Shown piece after piece: positions 17,239 through 26,529 of a DNA stretch of 64,000 nucleotides. Every line of letters begins with the position of its first letter. Positions within the stretch are counted from its first letter, which is position 1. Source of the stretch: Streptomyces sp. MNU76 (GTDB lineage: Bacteria > Actinomycetota > Actinomycetes > Streptomycetales > Streptomycetaceae). Below the pieces are notes generated by a model that made no database searches, was not told where the DNA came from, and saw only the letters and a list, made by a program, of their open reading frames with translations. Where the stretch lies: positions 868,001 through 932,000 of the forward strand of contig NZ_JAJKLK010000001.1 of the NCBI RefSeq assembly GCF_020982545.1. Reading direction: 5' to 3'. A program made the translations under genes and the position numbers.

Positions 17239-17441
17239 CCCGGTTCCCCCCTTCCCGTACCGCCCTCGTCCTCCGGCTCACTCGCCCTGGGCTTCGGCTT
17301 GGTGAGGGGGATGCGGCGGGTCGGGGTGTCGGGGTCTCCTTGCGGGCGCCGGGCCCGCGCGCCGAGATCGTCGGGCTCGCGACCGATCCGTCGCCTCCGC
17401 CTCCGCTTCCCGCGCCGCCCCTTCGCCGCCCGGCCCGCCGT

Positions 17442-20400
17442 TCAGCGTCCTGCCCACGCGACGCCGCTGCGGCAACGGCTCCGTCGCCGCATCCGCCCCG
17501 GCGGCCGCTCGAACTCCCGCGTGGCGCCGCGCCGTTCCGGCGCGGTCGCGACATCCGCGCCCACACTCACCAGCGCCGCGAACAGGCCGATGAGGGCGAG
17601 GAGTTGGGCGACCGGACCGAACGCGCCCGTGTCGGCCGCGACCGGCTCGCCCGCCCCGAACGCGGCGACGGTCCCCGCACCCGCCAGCGCCAGGAAGGCG
17701 ATCGGCACGAGCAGGGTGTGCCGTTTCCAGGCGAGGAGGGCCAGCAGCGGGACGAGGAGGGCGAAGAAGCCGGCGATGACGATGCCGACGAGGGTGAGCG
17801 CGACCGTGCCGAGCCAGAGGCCGGGGCCCGGCGGCGTCGGCTGCGGCGCGTCGGGGTTGGGCTCCCGCCGGCGCCAGAGGGCCAGCCCGATGAGGGCCGC
17901 GAGGCCGACGCCCGCCCCGATCAGCCCCGCCTCGTACGTCACGGACGGCTCGTACGACAGCTTGACCGTGCCGCCCGCGCCGCCGGGGACGCGCCAGCCC
18001 TGCTGCCAGCCGTCGAGCCTGACCGGGGTCAGCTCGTGGCCGTTCAGCGTGGCCTTCCAGCCGTCGTTGAAGTTCTCGTACGTCGTCAGGTAGGAGGCCG
18101 CGCCGTCGCCGACGGTGACCGCGCGGCGGTCGCCGAGCCAGTCGCGTATGCCCAACTCCCGTCCGGAGGCGGCTGGTTCGGTGACCGTGCCCCGGGTGAG
18201 CGTGGCGGTCGTGACGGCCAGCGCGCCCGTGTCCTCGGACTCGAAGGTGTGCCGGTCGGCGGCGTCCAGCTCCAACCCGCCGCCCGCGCGCCCGTTCTGG
18301 CAGAGCGTCAGGTCGACCGGCCGGCGCTCCACCAGGTCCCGTACGGTCCCCCGCGCGCTCGTCTCGTACAGGGTCCCGTCGACCTCGACCGTGGGACCCT
18401 CGCCGCACGGCAGCTCGAAGTCCCGGGTCGGGGCGGGCTGCGGTGTGCGGTACTGGTCGAGGGCCGGGACGTACGCCTCCGTGAGCCCGACCGGGAGTTG
18501 CAGGTCGTCGTCGGCGACGGGGTTGTGGACGGTCATCGGGGCCGTCTCGGTGACGGTGATGTCGAGCCGGTCGGTGTTGATCGGGTCGAAGCGCACCCAG
18601 CCGTTCTCGTCGACCCCGGCGACGACCGCGCCGTCCGGGGAGCTGATCTCGACCTGGGTGGGCCGGGCCGACAGCCCGCCCGCCGGGGCCAGGACGAGCG
18701 AGCCGACCGGCCACTTGTCCTTCCAGCTCAGATGGATCGTCGGCTCGTCGCCCGCGATCCACGCCGTGGTCAGGTCGCCGTCGGTGAGGTTGCGGGGTGA
18801 CAGTCCGGCCCCGAGCGAGGCGGTGGAGTCGGCGGTCGCCGTCATCCGGGTCTGCTGGTCGGGTGCGACCTCGTACAGCAGCTTGTCCAGCTCGTCACCC
18901 GGCACGGGCACGGCCGTCGCCTTCAGCTCGTACGTCCCCGCAGTGCCGGTGGCGAAGGTGCGGTGCAGGCCGGGCTCGGTGCCCGTGGGGGAGAGGCCGG
19001 TCGGGTCGGCGGCCCGCTGGAGCGAGACCATCTCGGCGGAGGCGGCCGTGCCCGCGGGGTCCTGGGCGTCGGTCGGCAGCCGCAGCATGCGGGTGACCTT
19101 GACGCCCGGGATGTCGACCTCGGCGAAGCCCGCGCCGACCAGACCGGTGTGCCGCTCCGCCGAGTCGAGAATCGTGATCTTCAGCCAACGTGTCTCGCCG
19201 GGGCGGGCGTTGACGGTCTGGGTGGAGCCGTCCGGCTGGAGGTTCGTGGAGCGCGAGCCCCGCTCGGTCTCCACCTTGATCCGGGTCGGCGCCGACCGCA
19301 CCCCGTCCTGCGGCAGCGGTGTCACCTCGAACGTCTCCGGGATGTCCTGGCCGCCGTCGAAGTCGATCCGCAGCCACTGCCCGTTCGCCGAACCGGCCGC
19401 GCCCTCCGCCCAGGCGGTGTCCCGGTCGCCGTCGAAGGCGTTCACCGGGTCGTACTGCGGCAGGTGGAAGAGCCAGTTGCCGCTGGTCGAGGCGGTCACG
19501 GCCTTGGCGCCGCGCAGCTCGGCCACCGTCTGATGGTCGAGCCCGGACACCGGCAGGATCTGCTTCGGCGGCTCACCGGGGTCCTGCACGCTGCCGCTCG
19601 GGTTCCGCTCGTTCGCCGTGTACGTGTACGACGTGTTGGCGTTGACCAGGCCGAACCGGGTGTCCGCCCGGCGCAGCCCGTCCCCGACCACCTGGACGGC
19701 CGGGGTGCCGAGACCGGGATGGTTGTCGCCGGTCAGCACGGTGGCCCGGTCGCGCAGCTCCGGGTCGGCGGCCAGCGGCAACAGCGACTCGGGGCCACCG
19801 GAGACGACAGCCGTGTCCGCGATCGCCTTCAGCCCGGCCTGCCCGGGACGCGGCACATCCGCCGCCGGGCGGTAGATCTCCACGGCCCGCTGCCGCGCGT
19901 ACAGTCCCTCGACCTGGAGCGGGGTGCCCTCGGCGATCCGCCCGCCGGTCATGACCGGCCCGAGCCCGGTGACCCGCTCGTACCCCGACTGCTCCAGGGT
20001 CCGCTTCACGGTCGTGGTCGGTACGGCACCGATCTGGTCGGGGTCCAGGTCGTTGCGGACGACGACGTAGTACAGCCCGGCCCGGCTCAAGTAGTCGGCG
20101 AGGCCCGGCACTTCGGCGCCCGTCAGCAGGGCCTGCTCGACCGCGTCCATCGCGCGCCGGTTGCCGGGGGTGCCGAACGGCACGTAGTCGCGCTGCGCCC
20201 AGCGGGACTCCGCGAGGACGTCCAGGGGCTGGTCGACGGTGGTGCCCCAGGTGTGGATGCCGTGCGCGGTGGCCGGCACGACCAGCGCCCGCGAGTCCGG
20301 CGAGTACTTCTCCAGCCAATCGGCCGTCGCCTGCCAGTACTTGGGCAGTTCCTGGAACGAACCGGGTTGCAGCACAGTCCCGTTGAGGTACGGCCACAGC

Positions 20401-21677
20401 AGCCCGGGCACGACGAGCACGGTGGCGATCAGCGGTGCGGACCGGCGCCCCCGCACCGGGCGGGCCCCGCGTGCCTGCGCGGCCACCCCCACCAGGTGCG
20501 CGAGCCCCAGCACCAGCGCCAGCGCCAGCCCGGTCTGGAACTTGTAGATGTTCCGGAACGGCGCGAGGCCCCCGTTCAGCCAGTCCTGGACCACCCCGTG
20601 GAACGGCGCCCCGAAGGCACCGCCGTACCCGGCGAGCGTGACCAGCGCGACCACCAGCACCGTCAGCACCAGCCACCGCCGCTCCGGCATGTCCCGCCGC
20701 GCGAGCCCGGCCAGACCCAGCCCGGCCGCCAGCGCCGACGACAGGATCACGAGCACGGAGGCGGCGACGGACCAGCCGGCCGGCAGCCAGGGCTCACCGA
20801 AGTTCAGATACGCCACCCAGTTCCCGGCGCCCCGCAGCGCCTCGGTGGCGGACATCGTGGCCGTCGTGGTCTGCGAACTCTCCACGTACGGAAGGAAGTT
20901 CTCCCCGTAGAAGCCGAGCAGCAGCAGCGGCACCACCCACCACGCGGTCGCCAGGATCACCCCCGGCACCCACCAGGCGATGAGTCCACGCTGTCTGGGC
21001 CCCGGTGTCCGGGTGAGCAGATACAGCCCGACGGGCAGCAGCGAGGCCAGGGTCGCCGAGGCGTTGACGCCGCCCATGAAGGGGATGACCAGCGCCGACC
21101 GCAGGGCCGCCACCCGTGCGCTGTACCGCTCGTCCGTCAGCGGCAGCAGCACCCACGGCAGGAACGCCCCGGGCAGCGCGGCGGCCGAGGTCGACCCCAC
21201 GACCGTGGTGAACACCGGCCACAGCGCATAGGCGGAGGCGGCGAGCAGCCGGGACGTGGAACTCCCCACCCCCAGCCGCTCGGCCAGCCGCAGCGCACCC
21301 CAGAAGGCCACCGACACGATCAGCGACAGCCACAGCCGCTCCGCCAGCCACACCGGCAGGCCGACCAGGTCGGTGAGCCCGTAGTACGGCAGCATCGGCC
21401 ACAGATAGCCGACGTACTGGTCCTGGATGCCGCCGAACCCGCCCCGGTCGTGCCACAACTGGCCCAGGTCGGAGACGAACTGCCAGGGATCGGTGGTGAC
21501 CCCGAGCTTGGTGTCGAAGGTCTGCCGCCCCGGCTGCGCCGCGACCAGCAGCACGAACACCACGGCCCAGAACCCCAGCAGCCAGCGCCGCGACCGAGGT
21601 CCCCCGGGAGGGGGTCCCTCGGTCGTGCCCGGCGGCCGTACCGGCGCGGGAGGTGGAGCCTGGACCGTGCTCGTCAT
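17442..21677 (-). CDS. AftD-like alpha-(1->3)-arabinofuranosyltransferase homologue (GT-C, DUF3367) with discoidin-like domains
   Basis: 1411-aa membrane glycosyltransferase of the GT-C superfamily that uses a lipid-linked sugar donor outside the membrane. Residues about 35-480 hold the multi-pass core, beginning WLLGFWAVVFVLLVAAQPGR and containing the extracellular loop TKLGVTTDPWQFVSDLGQLW. F5/8 type C-like carbohydrate-binding modules lie at about 725-875 (VNAFDGDRDTAWAEGA) and 940-1060 (NLTDGDLTTAWIAG). A final membrane block occupies about 1260-1390. ATG 21677 overlaps the upstream methyltransferase stop by 4 bp. AftD builds mycobacterial arabinan, but Streptomyces has no mycolyl-arabinogalactan, so the real donor and acceptor are open. 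The last about 35 residues are Arg-rich and the true stop may differ if an indel is present there. Confidence 0.85.
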   Translation of the reverse strand: MTSTVQAPPPAPVRPPGTTEGPPPGGPRSRRWLLGFWAVVFVLLVAAQPGRQTFDTKLGVTTDPWQFVSDLGQLWHDRGGFGGIQDQYVGYLWPMLPYYGLTDLVGLPVWLAERLWLSLIVSVAFWGALRLAERLGVGSSTSRLLAASAYALWPVFTTVVGSTSAAALPGAFLPWVLLPLTDERYSARVAALRSALVIPFMGGVNASATLASLLPVGLYLLTRTPGPRQRGLIAWWVPGVILATAWWVVPLLLLGFYGENFLPYVESSQTTTATMSATEALRGAGNWVAYLNFGEPWLPAGWSVAASVLVILSSALAAGLGLAGLARRDMPERRWLVLTVLVVALVTLAGYGGAFGAPFHGVVQDWLNGGLAPFRNIYKFQTGLALALVLGLAHLVGVAAQARGARPVRGRRSAPLIATVLVVPGLLWPYLNGTVLQPGSFQELPKYWQATADWLEKYSPDSRALVVPATAHGIHTWGTTVDQPLDVLAESRWAQRDYVPFGTPGNRRAMDAVEQALLTGAEVPGLADYLSRAGLYYVVVRNDLDPDQIGAVPTTTVKRTLEQSGYERVTGLGPVMTGGRIAEGTPLQVEGLYARQRAVEIYRPAADVPRPGQAGLKAIADTAVVSGGPESLLPLAADPELRDRATVLTGDNHPGLGTPAVQVVGDGLRRADTRFGLVNANTSYTYTANERNPSGSVQDPGEPPKQILPVSGLDHQTVAELRGAKAVTASTSGNWLFHLPQYDPVNAFDGDRDTAWAEGAAGSANGQWLRIDFDGGQDIPETFEVTPLPQDGVRSAPTRIKVETERGSRSTNLQPDGSTQTVNARPGETRWLKITILDSAERHTGLVGAGFAEVDIPGVKVTRMLRLPTDAQDPAGTAASAEMVSLQRAADPTGLSPTGTEPGLHRTFATGTAGTYELKATAVPVPGDELDKLLYEVAPDQQTRMTATADSTASLGAGLSPRNLTDGDLTTAWIAGDEPTIHLSWKDKWPVGSLVLAPAGGLSARPTQVEISSPDGAVVAGVDENGWVRFDPINTDRLDITVTETAPMTVHNPVADDDLQLPVGLTEAYVPALDQYRTPQPAPTRDFELPCGEGPTVEVDGTLYETSARGTVRDLVERRPVDLTLCQNGRAGGGLELDAADRHTFESEDTGALAVTTATLTRGTVTEPAASGRELGIRDWLGDRRAVTVGDGAASYLTTYENFNDGWKATLNGHELTPVRLDGWQQGWRVPGGAGGTVKLSYEPSVTYEAGLIGAGVGLAALIGLALWRRREPNPDAPQPTPPGPGLWLGTVALTLVGIVIAGFFALLVPLLALLAWKRHTLLVPIAFLALAGAGTVAAFGAGEPVAADTGAFGPVAQLLALIGLFAALVSVGADVATAPERRGATREFERPPGRMRRRSRCRSGVAWAGR

Positions 21678-22534
21678 GGTGGACACCGCCGGAGGATGAG
21701 GAGGAGGTTCCAGGTGGCGAACTCACGCAGGCCCGGCGCCTTCACGACGGTCTCCGCGAGGAACGGCCAGTAGCGGGAGCGCGCCGACACGACCGTCACG
21801 TCGTCCCGGCCGCGCACCTGCCGCAGAGTGCGTCCGATGTGCACGGCGAAGAGGTTCTCGCCGAGGGTGTGCTTGGCGTCCTTACCCGTACGGCGCCGAT
21901 AGCGGGCCCGCGCCCGCTCCGCCCCCAGGTAGTGCCAGGGCGCCCACTCGTGACCGCCCCACGGGGACAGCCAGTTCGTGAACGACACGTAGATCAGCCC
22001 GCCGGGCCGGGTGACCCGGACGAGCTCGCTGATGAAGGTCGGCGGATCGGCGACGTGCTCCAGCACGTTGGAGGTGAAGGTGACGTCCGCGACCCCGTCG
22101 GCCAGCGGCAGCAGATACCCGTCGGCGACGACGGCCCCGTCGGGCGGCTTCGTCCCCAACTCCCGCAGATCCGGCTCGAAGAGATACGCCTGCGCGCCGC
22201 GCCGCCGGAACTCCTCGGTGAAGTACCCGCTCCCACCGCCGACATCGACCACGGTGAGCCCGTCGACGGCCCTCCCGCCGTACGCCTCCACCTGATCGAC
22301 GGCATCCCGGGCGAGCAGGGAGTAGCAGTACTCGGGATCGTCCTGCTCCCGCAGGAAGGCCCGGAAGAGGGTGAGGGAGCGGCGAGAAGAGGGATCTCTG
22401 TAGCCCGCGCCGGCTGCCGCACCCTGATCGGGGTGCGGGGCTGTGACCTGTGCGGCTCCGCCGCGTGGGCGCGACCCGCCACGACGTATCCGCACCCGCC
22501 AACGCGTCCTCGTGGCACTCCCTTTGGCGCTCAC
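21674..22534 (-). CDS. Class I SAM-dependent methyltransferase of the glycan locus
   Basis: 286 aa. SAM motif VVDVGGGSGYFTEEFRRRGA is at about residues 85-104, then LFEPDLRELG, DGVADVTFTSNVLEHVADPP and RVTRPGGLIYVSFTNWLSPW; the enzyme is Methyltransf_11-like with a Trp-rich C-terminal half. The start is GTG 22534, which overlaps the glycosyltransferase stop by 4 bp (GTGA). No ATG is available between it and the conserved region. Its own stop overlaps the AftD-like start, so three genes are translationally chained. It could cap or modify a growing surface sugar chain; that is inference from context. Confidence 0.83.
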   Translation of the reverse strand: MSAKGSATRTRWRVRIRRGGSRPRGGAAQVTAPHPDQGAAAGAGYRDPSSRRSLTLFRAFLREQDDPEYCYSLLARDAVDQVEAYGGRAVDGLTVVDVGGGSGYFTEEFRRRGAQAYLFEPDLRELGTKPPDGAVVADGYLLPLADGVADVTFTSNVLEHVADPPTFISELVRVTRPGGLIYVSFTNWLSPWGGHEWAPWHYLGAERARARYRRRTGKDAKHTLGENLFAVHIGRTLRQVRGRDDVTVVSARSRYWPFLAETVVKAPGLREFATWNLLLILRRCPP

Positions 22535-23682
22535 CGAGCGAATCCCCGCACGGCTTCGGAAGCCACCGCACGAAACTGCCGCACCGTGCGATCCCACCGA
22601 AAATGCGCGGCGCGCTCCCGCGCCGCCTTCCCCATCAGCACTCGCCGATCGGTCGACAGCGCCAACGCGCACCAGGCCGCCGCGAACGACGACTCCCCCC
22701 GGGCGAGCACCCCGGTCTCCCCGTCCACCACGGAGTCCCGCAGCCCGGGCACGTCGAAGGCGACCGAGGGGGTCTCCCGCACGGCGGCCTCCGTGACGAC
22801 CAGCCCCCACCCCTCCACCGACGACGGATGCAGCAGCAGCCAGGCCGCGCACAGCAGCCGGTGCTTCTCCTCCTCGGTGACGTGTCCGGCGAACTCGACA
22901 CCGGCCCCGGCCATCGCCTCCAGCCGCGCCCGCTCGGGCCCGTCGCCGACGATCACGAGCCGTCCGCCCGTGACCGGCCGCACCCGTTCCCACAGCCGCA
23001 GCAGCAGGTCGATCCGCTTGTACTCGACCAGCCTGCCCACCGCCACGAACAGCGGTTCGGGCGAGCGGTCGGCACGCGGCCCCGGTTCCTCGACGCCGTT
23101 GTGCACGACCCGTATCCGCTCCCGATCCACCCCGATCGAGCGGAGCGCGGTGGCGGTGGACGAGGAGACGGCGACCAGGAGGTTCCGGCGTTGCGCGGCC
23201 GTCAGCGACCAGTGTTCGAGTCTTCGGCCGAGCCGGGCGGCGGGCGCCAGCGGGCCGCCGAACCGCTGCTTCCACAGATCCGTGTGCACATGGTTGACCA
23301 GGCACATCGTGGGGCCTTGGTGCCAGAGCGGCGCGAGGTAGGGCATGCCGTTGCAGACCTCGACGAGGAGGTCGCAGTCGCCGACCTGACGGGCGAAGGT
23401 CGACTTGGCGCGCAGATGGTGGCTCAGGTCACCGCCGGCGGAGACGACCCGGTAGTCGCGGTAGGCCGCGGGGCCGCCGCACAACAGGGTGACCTGGTGG
23501 CCGAGTCGGGTCAGTCCGTCGGCGAGCCGGTCGACGAGGAGCTCGGAGCCCCCCGCCGCCGGATTACCGAGGTCGCGGCGGGCGAGAAAGACGATCCGGC
23601 GCGGCTGTGGGGAGCCTGCCGAACGGTGCTGGTCCAGGCGCGGAAACACCTCGACCAGCGAGAACGGCACGTGCTGGGGCAT
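22531..23682 (-). CDS. GT4-family glycosyltransferase
   Basis: 383-aa GT-B glycosyltransferase, cytoplasmic or membrane-associated, using a nucleotide-sugar donor. The N-terminal acceptor domain opens RIVFLARRDLGNPAAGGSE, the glycine-rich loop of GT4 enzymes. The donor domain shows VAVGRLVEYKRIDLLLRLWE, LVIVGDGPERARLEA, and the E-x7-E region LHPSSVEGWGLVVTEAAVRE. GGAG is placed 5 nt before the ATG at 23682. It is chained by overlaps to the methyltransferase and AftD-like genes and probably builds the lipid-linked or glycan substrate that the GT-C enzyme extends. Confidence 0.88.
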   Translation of the reverse strand: MPQHVPFSLVEVFPRLDQHRSAGSPQPRRIVFLARRDLGNPAAGGSELLVDRLADGLTRLGHQVTLLCGGPAAYRDYRVVSAGGDLSHHLRAKSTFARQVGDCDLLVEVCNGMPYLAPLWHQGPTMCLVNHVHTDLWKQRFGGPLAPAARLGRRLEHWSLTAAQRRNLLVAVSSSTATALRSIGVDRERIRVVHNGVEEPGPRADRSPEPLFVAVGRLVEYKRIDLLLRLWERVRPVTGGRLVIVGDGPERARLEAMAGAGVEFAGHVTEEEKHRLLCAAWLLLHPSSVEGWGLVVTEAAVRETPSVAFDVPGLRDSVVDGETGVLARGESSFAAAWCALALSTDRRVLMGKAARERAAHFRWDRTVRQFRAVASEAVRGFAR

Positions 23683-23958
23683 GGGTGCTCCAACTCGTCT
23701 CGGGGTGCGGAACTCAGCGGGGAGAAGGACGTTCGCTGTGGGGATGTTCCGGTGGGGCGGGGGTCCGGATGGGTCGGGAGGGTCGGGCGGGTCTCTTGTC
23801 CGGTGGAGATGTCGGACGTCGCTTGTACGACGCGGGCGGGGCTTGTACGCGGGATGTGGGTGGGCTGTGCTCGGGTGGGTGGACAGTTTTCGCCCAGCGG
23901 TACGAAGCTGCTACTCACCGGCGTGACAATTTCCGGGGTTTATTGAACTGACGCCCTG

Positions 23959-24936
23959 TCACATCGTGATCGGAGCCTGGGACGACTCGGGCGTATCAGG
24001 GCGCTGCCTGCCGCGTACGACCAAGACGGCACCCGTCGCAGCGAGGACGAAACCGAGCACAGCGGTACCGATCGGCACCGTCCGCCCCACCAGTCGCAGC
24101 AGTCCGCTGTCCTTCTCCGCCTGGTCCACCGCGAACTTCTGCGTCGCCGGGGTGAACGCGAGCTTCCGGCTGTCGAGCAGCACCGCCGCGTCCTCGTCGC
24201 CGCCGGGTGCCCGCAGGGTCCGGCGCGGTCCGGTCTGCGCGTAGAGCACACGGCCCGTGCTCTGGTCGACGACGAGTTCGAGACCGTGGTTGGCGTACCA
24301 CTCCTCGGCGAGCACCTGCGGCCGGCTCGGCTCGTCGACGAGGGCGCCGGGGACGAGGCGGGTACCGGTCCGGGTGGCCGGAACCTTCGCGGTGAAGCGC
24401 AGCCCCTCGTAGCCCCGGATCTTCTTCCGGCCCTCGTAGTGGAGCGTCACCGTCGCGCCCAGCGTGTTGTCCCACCAGCGGTAGGAGCGCTCCTGCACGT
24501 CGAAGGGGAACTTCAGGTACGCCTCGCCCTCGATGTACGGCTTCTCGTCGCAGCAGTGCACCGGCCGGTTGGTCTTCCGGTCGCTGACCCAGCGGTGCGG
24601 GGTGAAGTCCAGCGCGTCGTGCGGGTCGGCCGCCGGCAGCGACTTGTCGGTGTCGACCGAGGTGATCACGTCCCACACCGCGGCCCCGCTGCGCTCACTT
24701 TCGGCCACATCGCCGCGTACCCGCTGGGTCACGGTGATCTTCTGGTCCGGCACGGTCTTCACCTGCTCCACATCGAAGACGCTGCCCGTGCCGGTGTAGA
24801 CGGCGGTCGTGTCGATGTCGATCGGATTCACGGCGGCCCGTGGCTGCACGTACCACGCGAGCAGCGGCGCGAGCACCAGCAGGAAGGTGCCGAGGCCCAG
24901 CAGGACCAGGGAGATCGGTGAGGCTGTACGGCGCAT
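23959..24936 (-). CDS. DUF3068 (PorA-like) membrane protein
   Basis: 325 aa. It has an N-terminal membrane segment (ISLVLLGLGTFLLVLAPLLA, about residues 8-27), a long extracytoplasmic region, and a second membrane segment near the C-terminus (about 285-305) followed by a short basic tail. The interior carries CCDEKPYIEGEAYLKFPFDV and RSYRWWDNTLGATVTLHYEG, typical of DUF3068 proteins, which databases name porin PorA family although function in Streptomyces is not established. GGAG lies a few bases before the ATG. A good promoter is visible upstream (25031-25060). It heads the leftward glycan locus, with 276 bp before the next gene. Confidence 0.85.
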   Translation of the reverse strand: MRRTASPISLVLLGLGTFLLVLAPLLAWYVQPRAAVNPIDIDTTAVYTGTGSVFDVEQVKTVPDQKITVTQRVRGDVAESERSGAAVWDVITSVDTDKSLPAADPHDALDFTPHRWVSDRKTNRPVHCCDEKPYIEGEAYLKFPFDVQERSYRWWDNTLGATVTLHYEGRKKIRGYEGLRFTAKVPATRTGTRLVPGALVDEPSRPQVLAEEWYANHGLELVVDQSTGRVLYAQTGPRRTLRAPGGDEDAAVLLDSRKLAFTPATQKFAVDQAEKDSGLLRLVGRTVPIGTAVLGFVLAATGAVLVVRGRQRPDTPESSQAPITM

Positions 24937-25030
24937 CCGGGCACTCCAGGGGGCGTTGGGAGGTGCGGCTCGGGTAGACGTGCGGCAAAGACGACGCCAG
25001 GGGAAGGTGCGCGTGACGTATGGGCCGGGA

Positions 25031-25076
25031 ACCGTAGGCGGAGTCTTGACGCAGTGTCAATGCATTGCTGACACTG
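25031..25076. promoter_or_regulatory. Divergent promoter region with inverted repeat
   Basis: On the minus strand TTGACA (25060-25055), an 18-bp spacer and TACGGT (25036-25031) form a consensus-like housekeeping promoter for the DUF3068 gene. Overlapping it, an 8-bp inverted repeat CAGTGTCA / TGACACTG (25052-25059 and 25069-25076, 9 bp apart) could bind a dimeric regulator acting on both this gene and the divergent 25132 operon. A plus-strand TTGACG at 25046 is a possible -35. Confidence 0.55.
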
Positions 25077-25131
25077 AGTCGGCGGGGTGCCTGGGTGGGG
25101 ACGACCTGTCGACCGAGAGGCTCACCCTGCC

Positions 25132-25284
25132 ATGTCCAGACTGCTCGCCGCCGTGCTGACCATGGCGGCCGCCGCCGCTCTCGCCGTGGGGGCCGCGCTC
25201 GGTGTCGTCGCGCTGCTCGACGCGACACCGGACCAGCCGAACACCCCGCTCATCACCTACGAGAACGCCGGTCGGGAGCGCTGA
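25132..25284 (+). CDS. Small membrane or secreted protein (about 50 aa, possibly DUF2613-like)
   Basis: 50 residues starting MSRLLAAVLTMAAAAALAVG, with a single N-terminal hydrophobic helix and a short polar tail (DQPNTPLITYENAGRER). Length and layout resemble the DUF2613 family of actinobacterial mini-proteins, but I cannot confirm the match. It ends 3 bp before the GTG of the PucR-type regulator, so the two are almost certainly cotranscribed. Confidence 0.6.
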   Translation: MSRLLAAVLTMAAAAALAVGAALGVVALLDATPDQPNTPLITYENAGRER

Positions 25285-25287
25285 GGG

Positions 25288-26529
25288 GTGACCGGAACCC
25301 CGGGAACCGTCACAGTCCGCTCCGCCTGGCACGACGTGCCGCGGCTCCAGGTGCGCGAGTTCGCCGCGATCGCCATGGCCGAGGCGCCCGCCCTCGCCGA
25401 GGAGATCCTGGGCGAGATCCGCCGCGAGTACCCGCACCTGCCCGTCGTCCTCGACGACTCCGGCGAACCGATGGCCCTCATCGGCATCCGCCGCGCGATC
25501 GAGGTCTTCGTACAGCACCTGGAGACCGCCGAGGGCCGCCCGCGTGTCCCTCCCGGTGTCTTCCAGGAGTTCGGGCGCGGCGAGGGCCTCAACGGCCGCA
25601 GCCTCGACTCGCTCCAGGCGATCTACCGCCTCGGCGTACGCCTCGCCTGGCGCCGCTTCGCGGAGATCGGCCAGCGGGTACAGATCCCGCCGCCCGCGAT
25701 GTACGAGCTCGTCGACGCCGGGTACGAATATCTGGACGGTCTGGTGGACCAGTCGGTGCGCGGTTACGCGGAGGCGGCGGCCCGGCAGGCGGGCGAGCGT
25801 CTGCGACTGCAACGCCGGTTGATGGAGCTGCTGCTCGCCGAGCACCACCGGGGCGACCCGGCCGACGCGCTCGCCGAACGCGCGGCCCGGATCGGCTGGA
25901 GCCTCCCGGAGAAGGTCGCGGTCGGGGTCCTGTTGCGCCCGGCCCGCGAGGCCATGGCGCCCGCCGTCGGCCAGAGCGTCCTGCTCGACATGGAGTACGA
26001 GCAGCCCCGTATGGTCGTCCCCGAACCGGACGCGGCCGGCCGCCCCGAGCTGCTGCACCGCGCGCTGACCGGCTGGTCCGGCGCGATCGGCCCGCCGGTG
26101 CCGCTGGCCGACGCCTCGAAGTCGCTGCGCTGGGCGGAGGCGGCGGTGCGGTTGATGGAACGCCGGCTGCTGCCCGGCGGGGAGGTGCTGCACTGCACCG
26201 AGCACACCGAGGCCCTCGTCCTCCTCCAGCCCGAGGAGCTGATCGACGACCTCGCGCTGCGGTGCCTGGCGCCGCTGGCGCACTGCGGTCCCACGCACGG
26301 CCGCCGGCTCGCGGAGACGTTGCTGGCGTGGCTGGAGACCCGGGGCGGGGCGCCGGAGATTGCGACACGACTGGGTGTGCATCCGCAAACCGTGCGGTAT
26401 CGCCTTCGGCAGATACGTGAGCTCTGGGGTGACGAGATCGATGATCCCGATCGCCGCTTCGAGCTGGAGCTGGTGCTTCGGGCGCAGCGGTTGCGGGGGG
26501 AGCTGGGGGATCCGCGCGGGCGGAGGTGA
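25288..26529 (+). CDS. PucR-type transcriptional regulator (C-terminal HTH_30)
   Basis: 413 aa. The N-terminal two-thirds form an all-helical / GGDEF-like sensor region (IRRAIEVFVQHLETAEGRPR, YELVDAGYEYLDGLVDQSVR). The C-terminus ends in the PucR/CdaR helix-turn-helix (RLAETLLAWLETRGGAPEIA, then LGVHPQTVRYRLRQIRELWG). Proteins of this class usually act as activators responding to metabolites. The GTG start lies 3 bp after the small membrane protein stop. A repeat-derived hairpin at 26632-26660 follows about 100 bp after the stop and may end the transcript. Target genes are not evident. Confidence 0.85.
   Translation: MTGTPGTVTVRSAWHDVPRLQVREFAAIAMAEAPALAEEILGEIRREYPHLPVVLDDSGEPMALIGIRRAIEVFVQHLETAEGRPRVPPGVFQEFGRGEGLNGRSLDSLQAIYRLGVRLAWRRFAEIGQRVQIPPPAMYELVDAGYEYLDGLVDQSVRGYAEAAARQAGERLRLQRRLMELLLAEHHRGDPADALAERAARIGWSLPEKVAVGVLLRPAREAMAPAVGQSVLLDMEYEQPRMVVPEPDAAGRPELLHRALTGWSGAIGPPVPLADASKSLRWAEAAVRLMERRLLPGGEVLHCTEHTEALVLLQPEELIDDLALRCLAPLAHCGPTHGRRLAETLLAWLETRGGAPEIATRLGVHPQTVRYRLRQIRELWGDEIDDPDRRFELELVLRAQRLRGELGDPRGRR

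Noticed and set aside
21653..23341. Long plus-strand frames opposite the GT4/methyltransferase genes
   Set aside because: Arg/Pro/Gly-rich shadows without any domain; the minus-strand genes have clear catalytic motifs and coupled starts.
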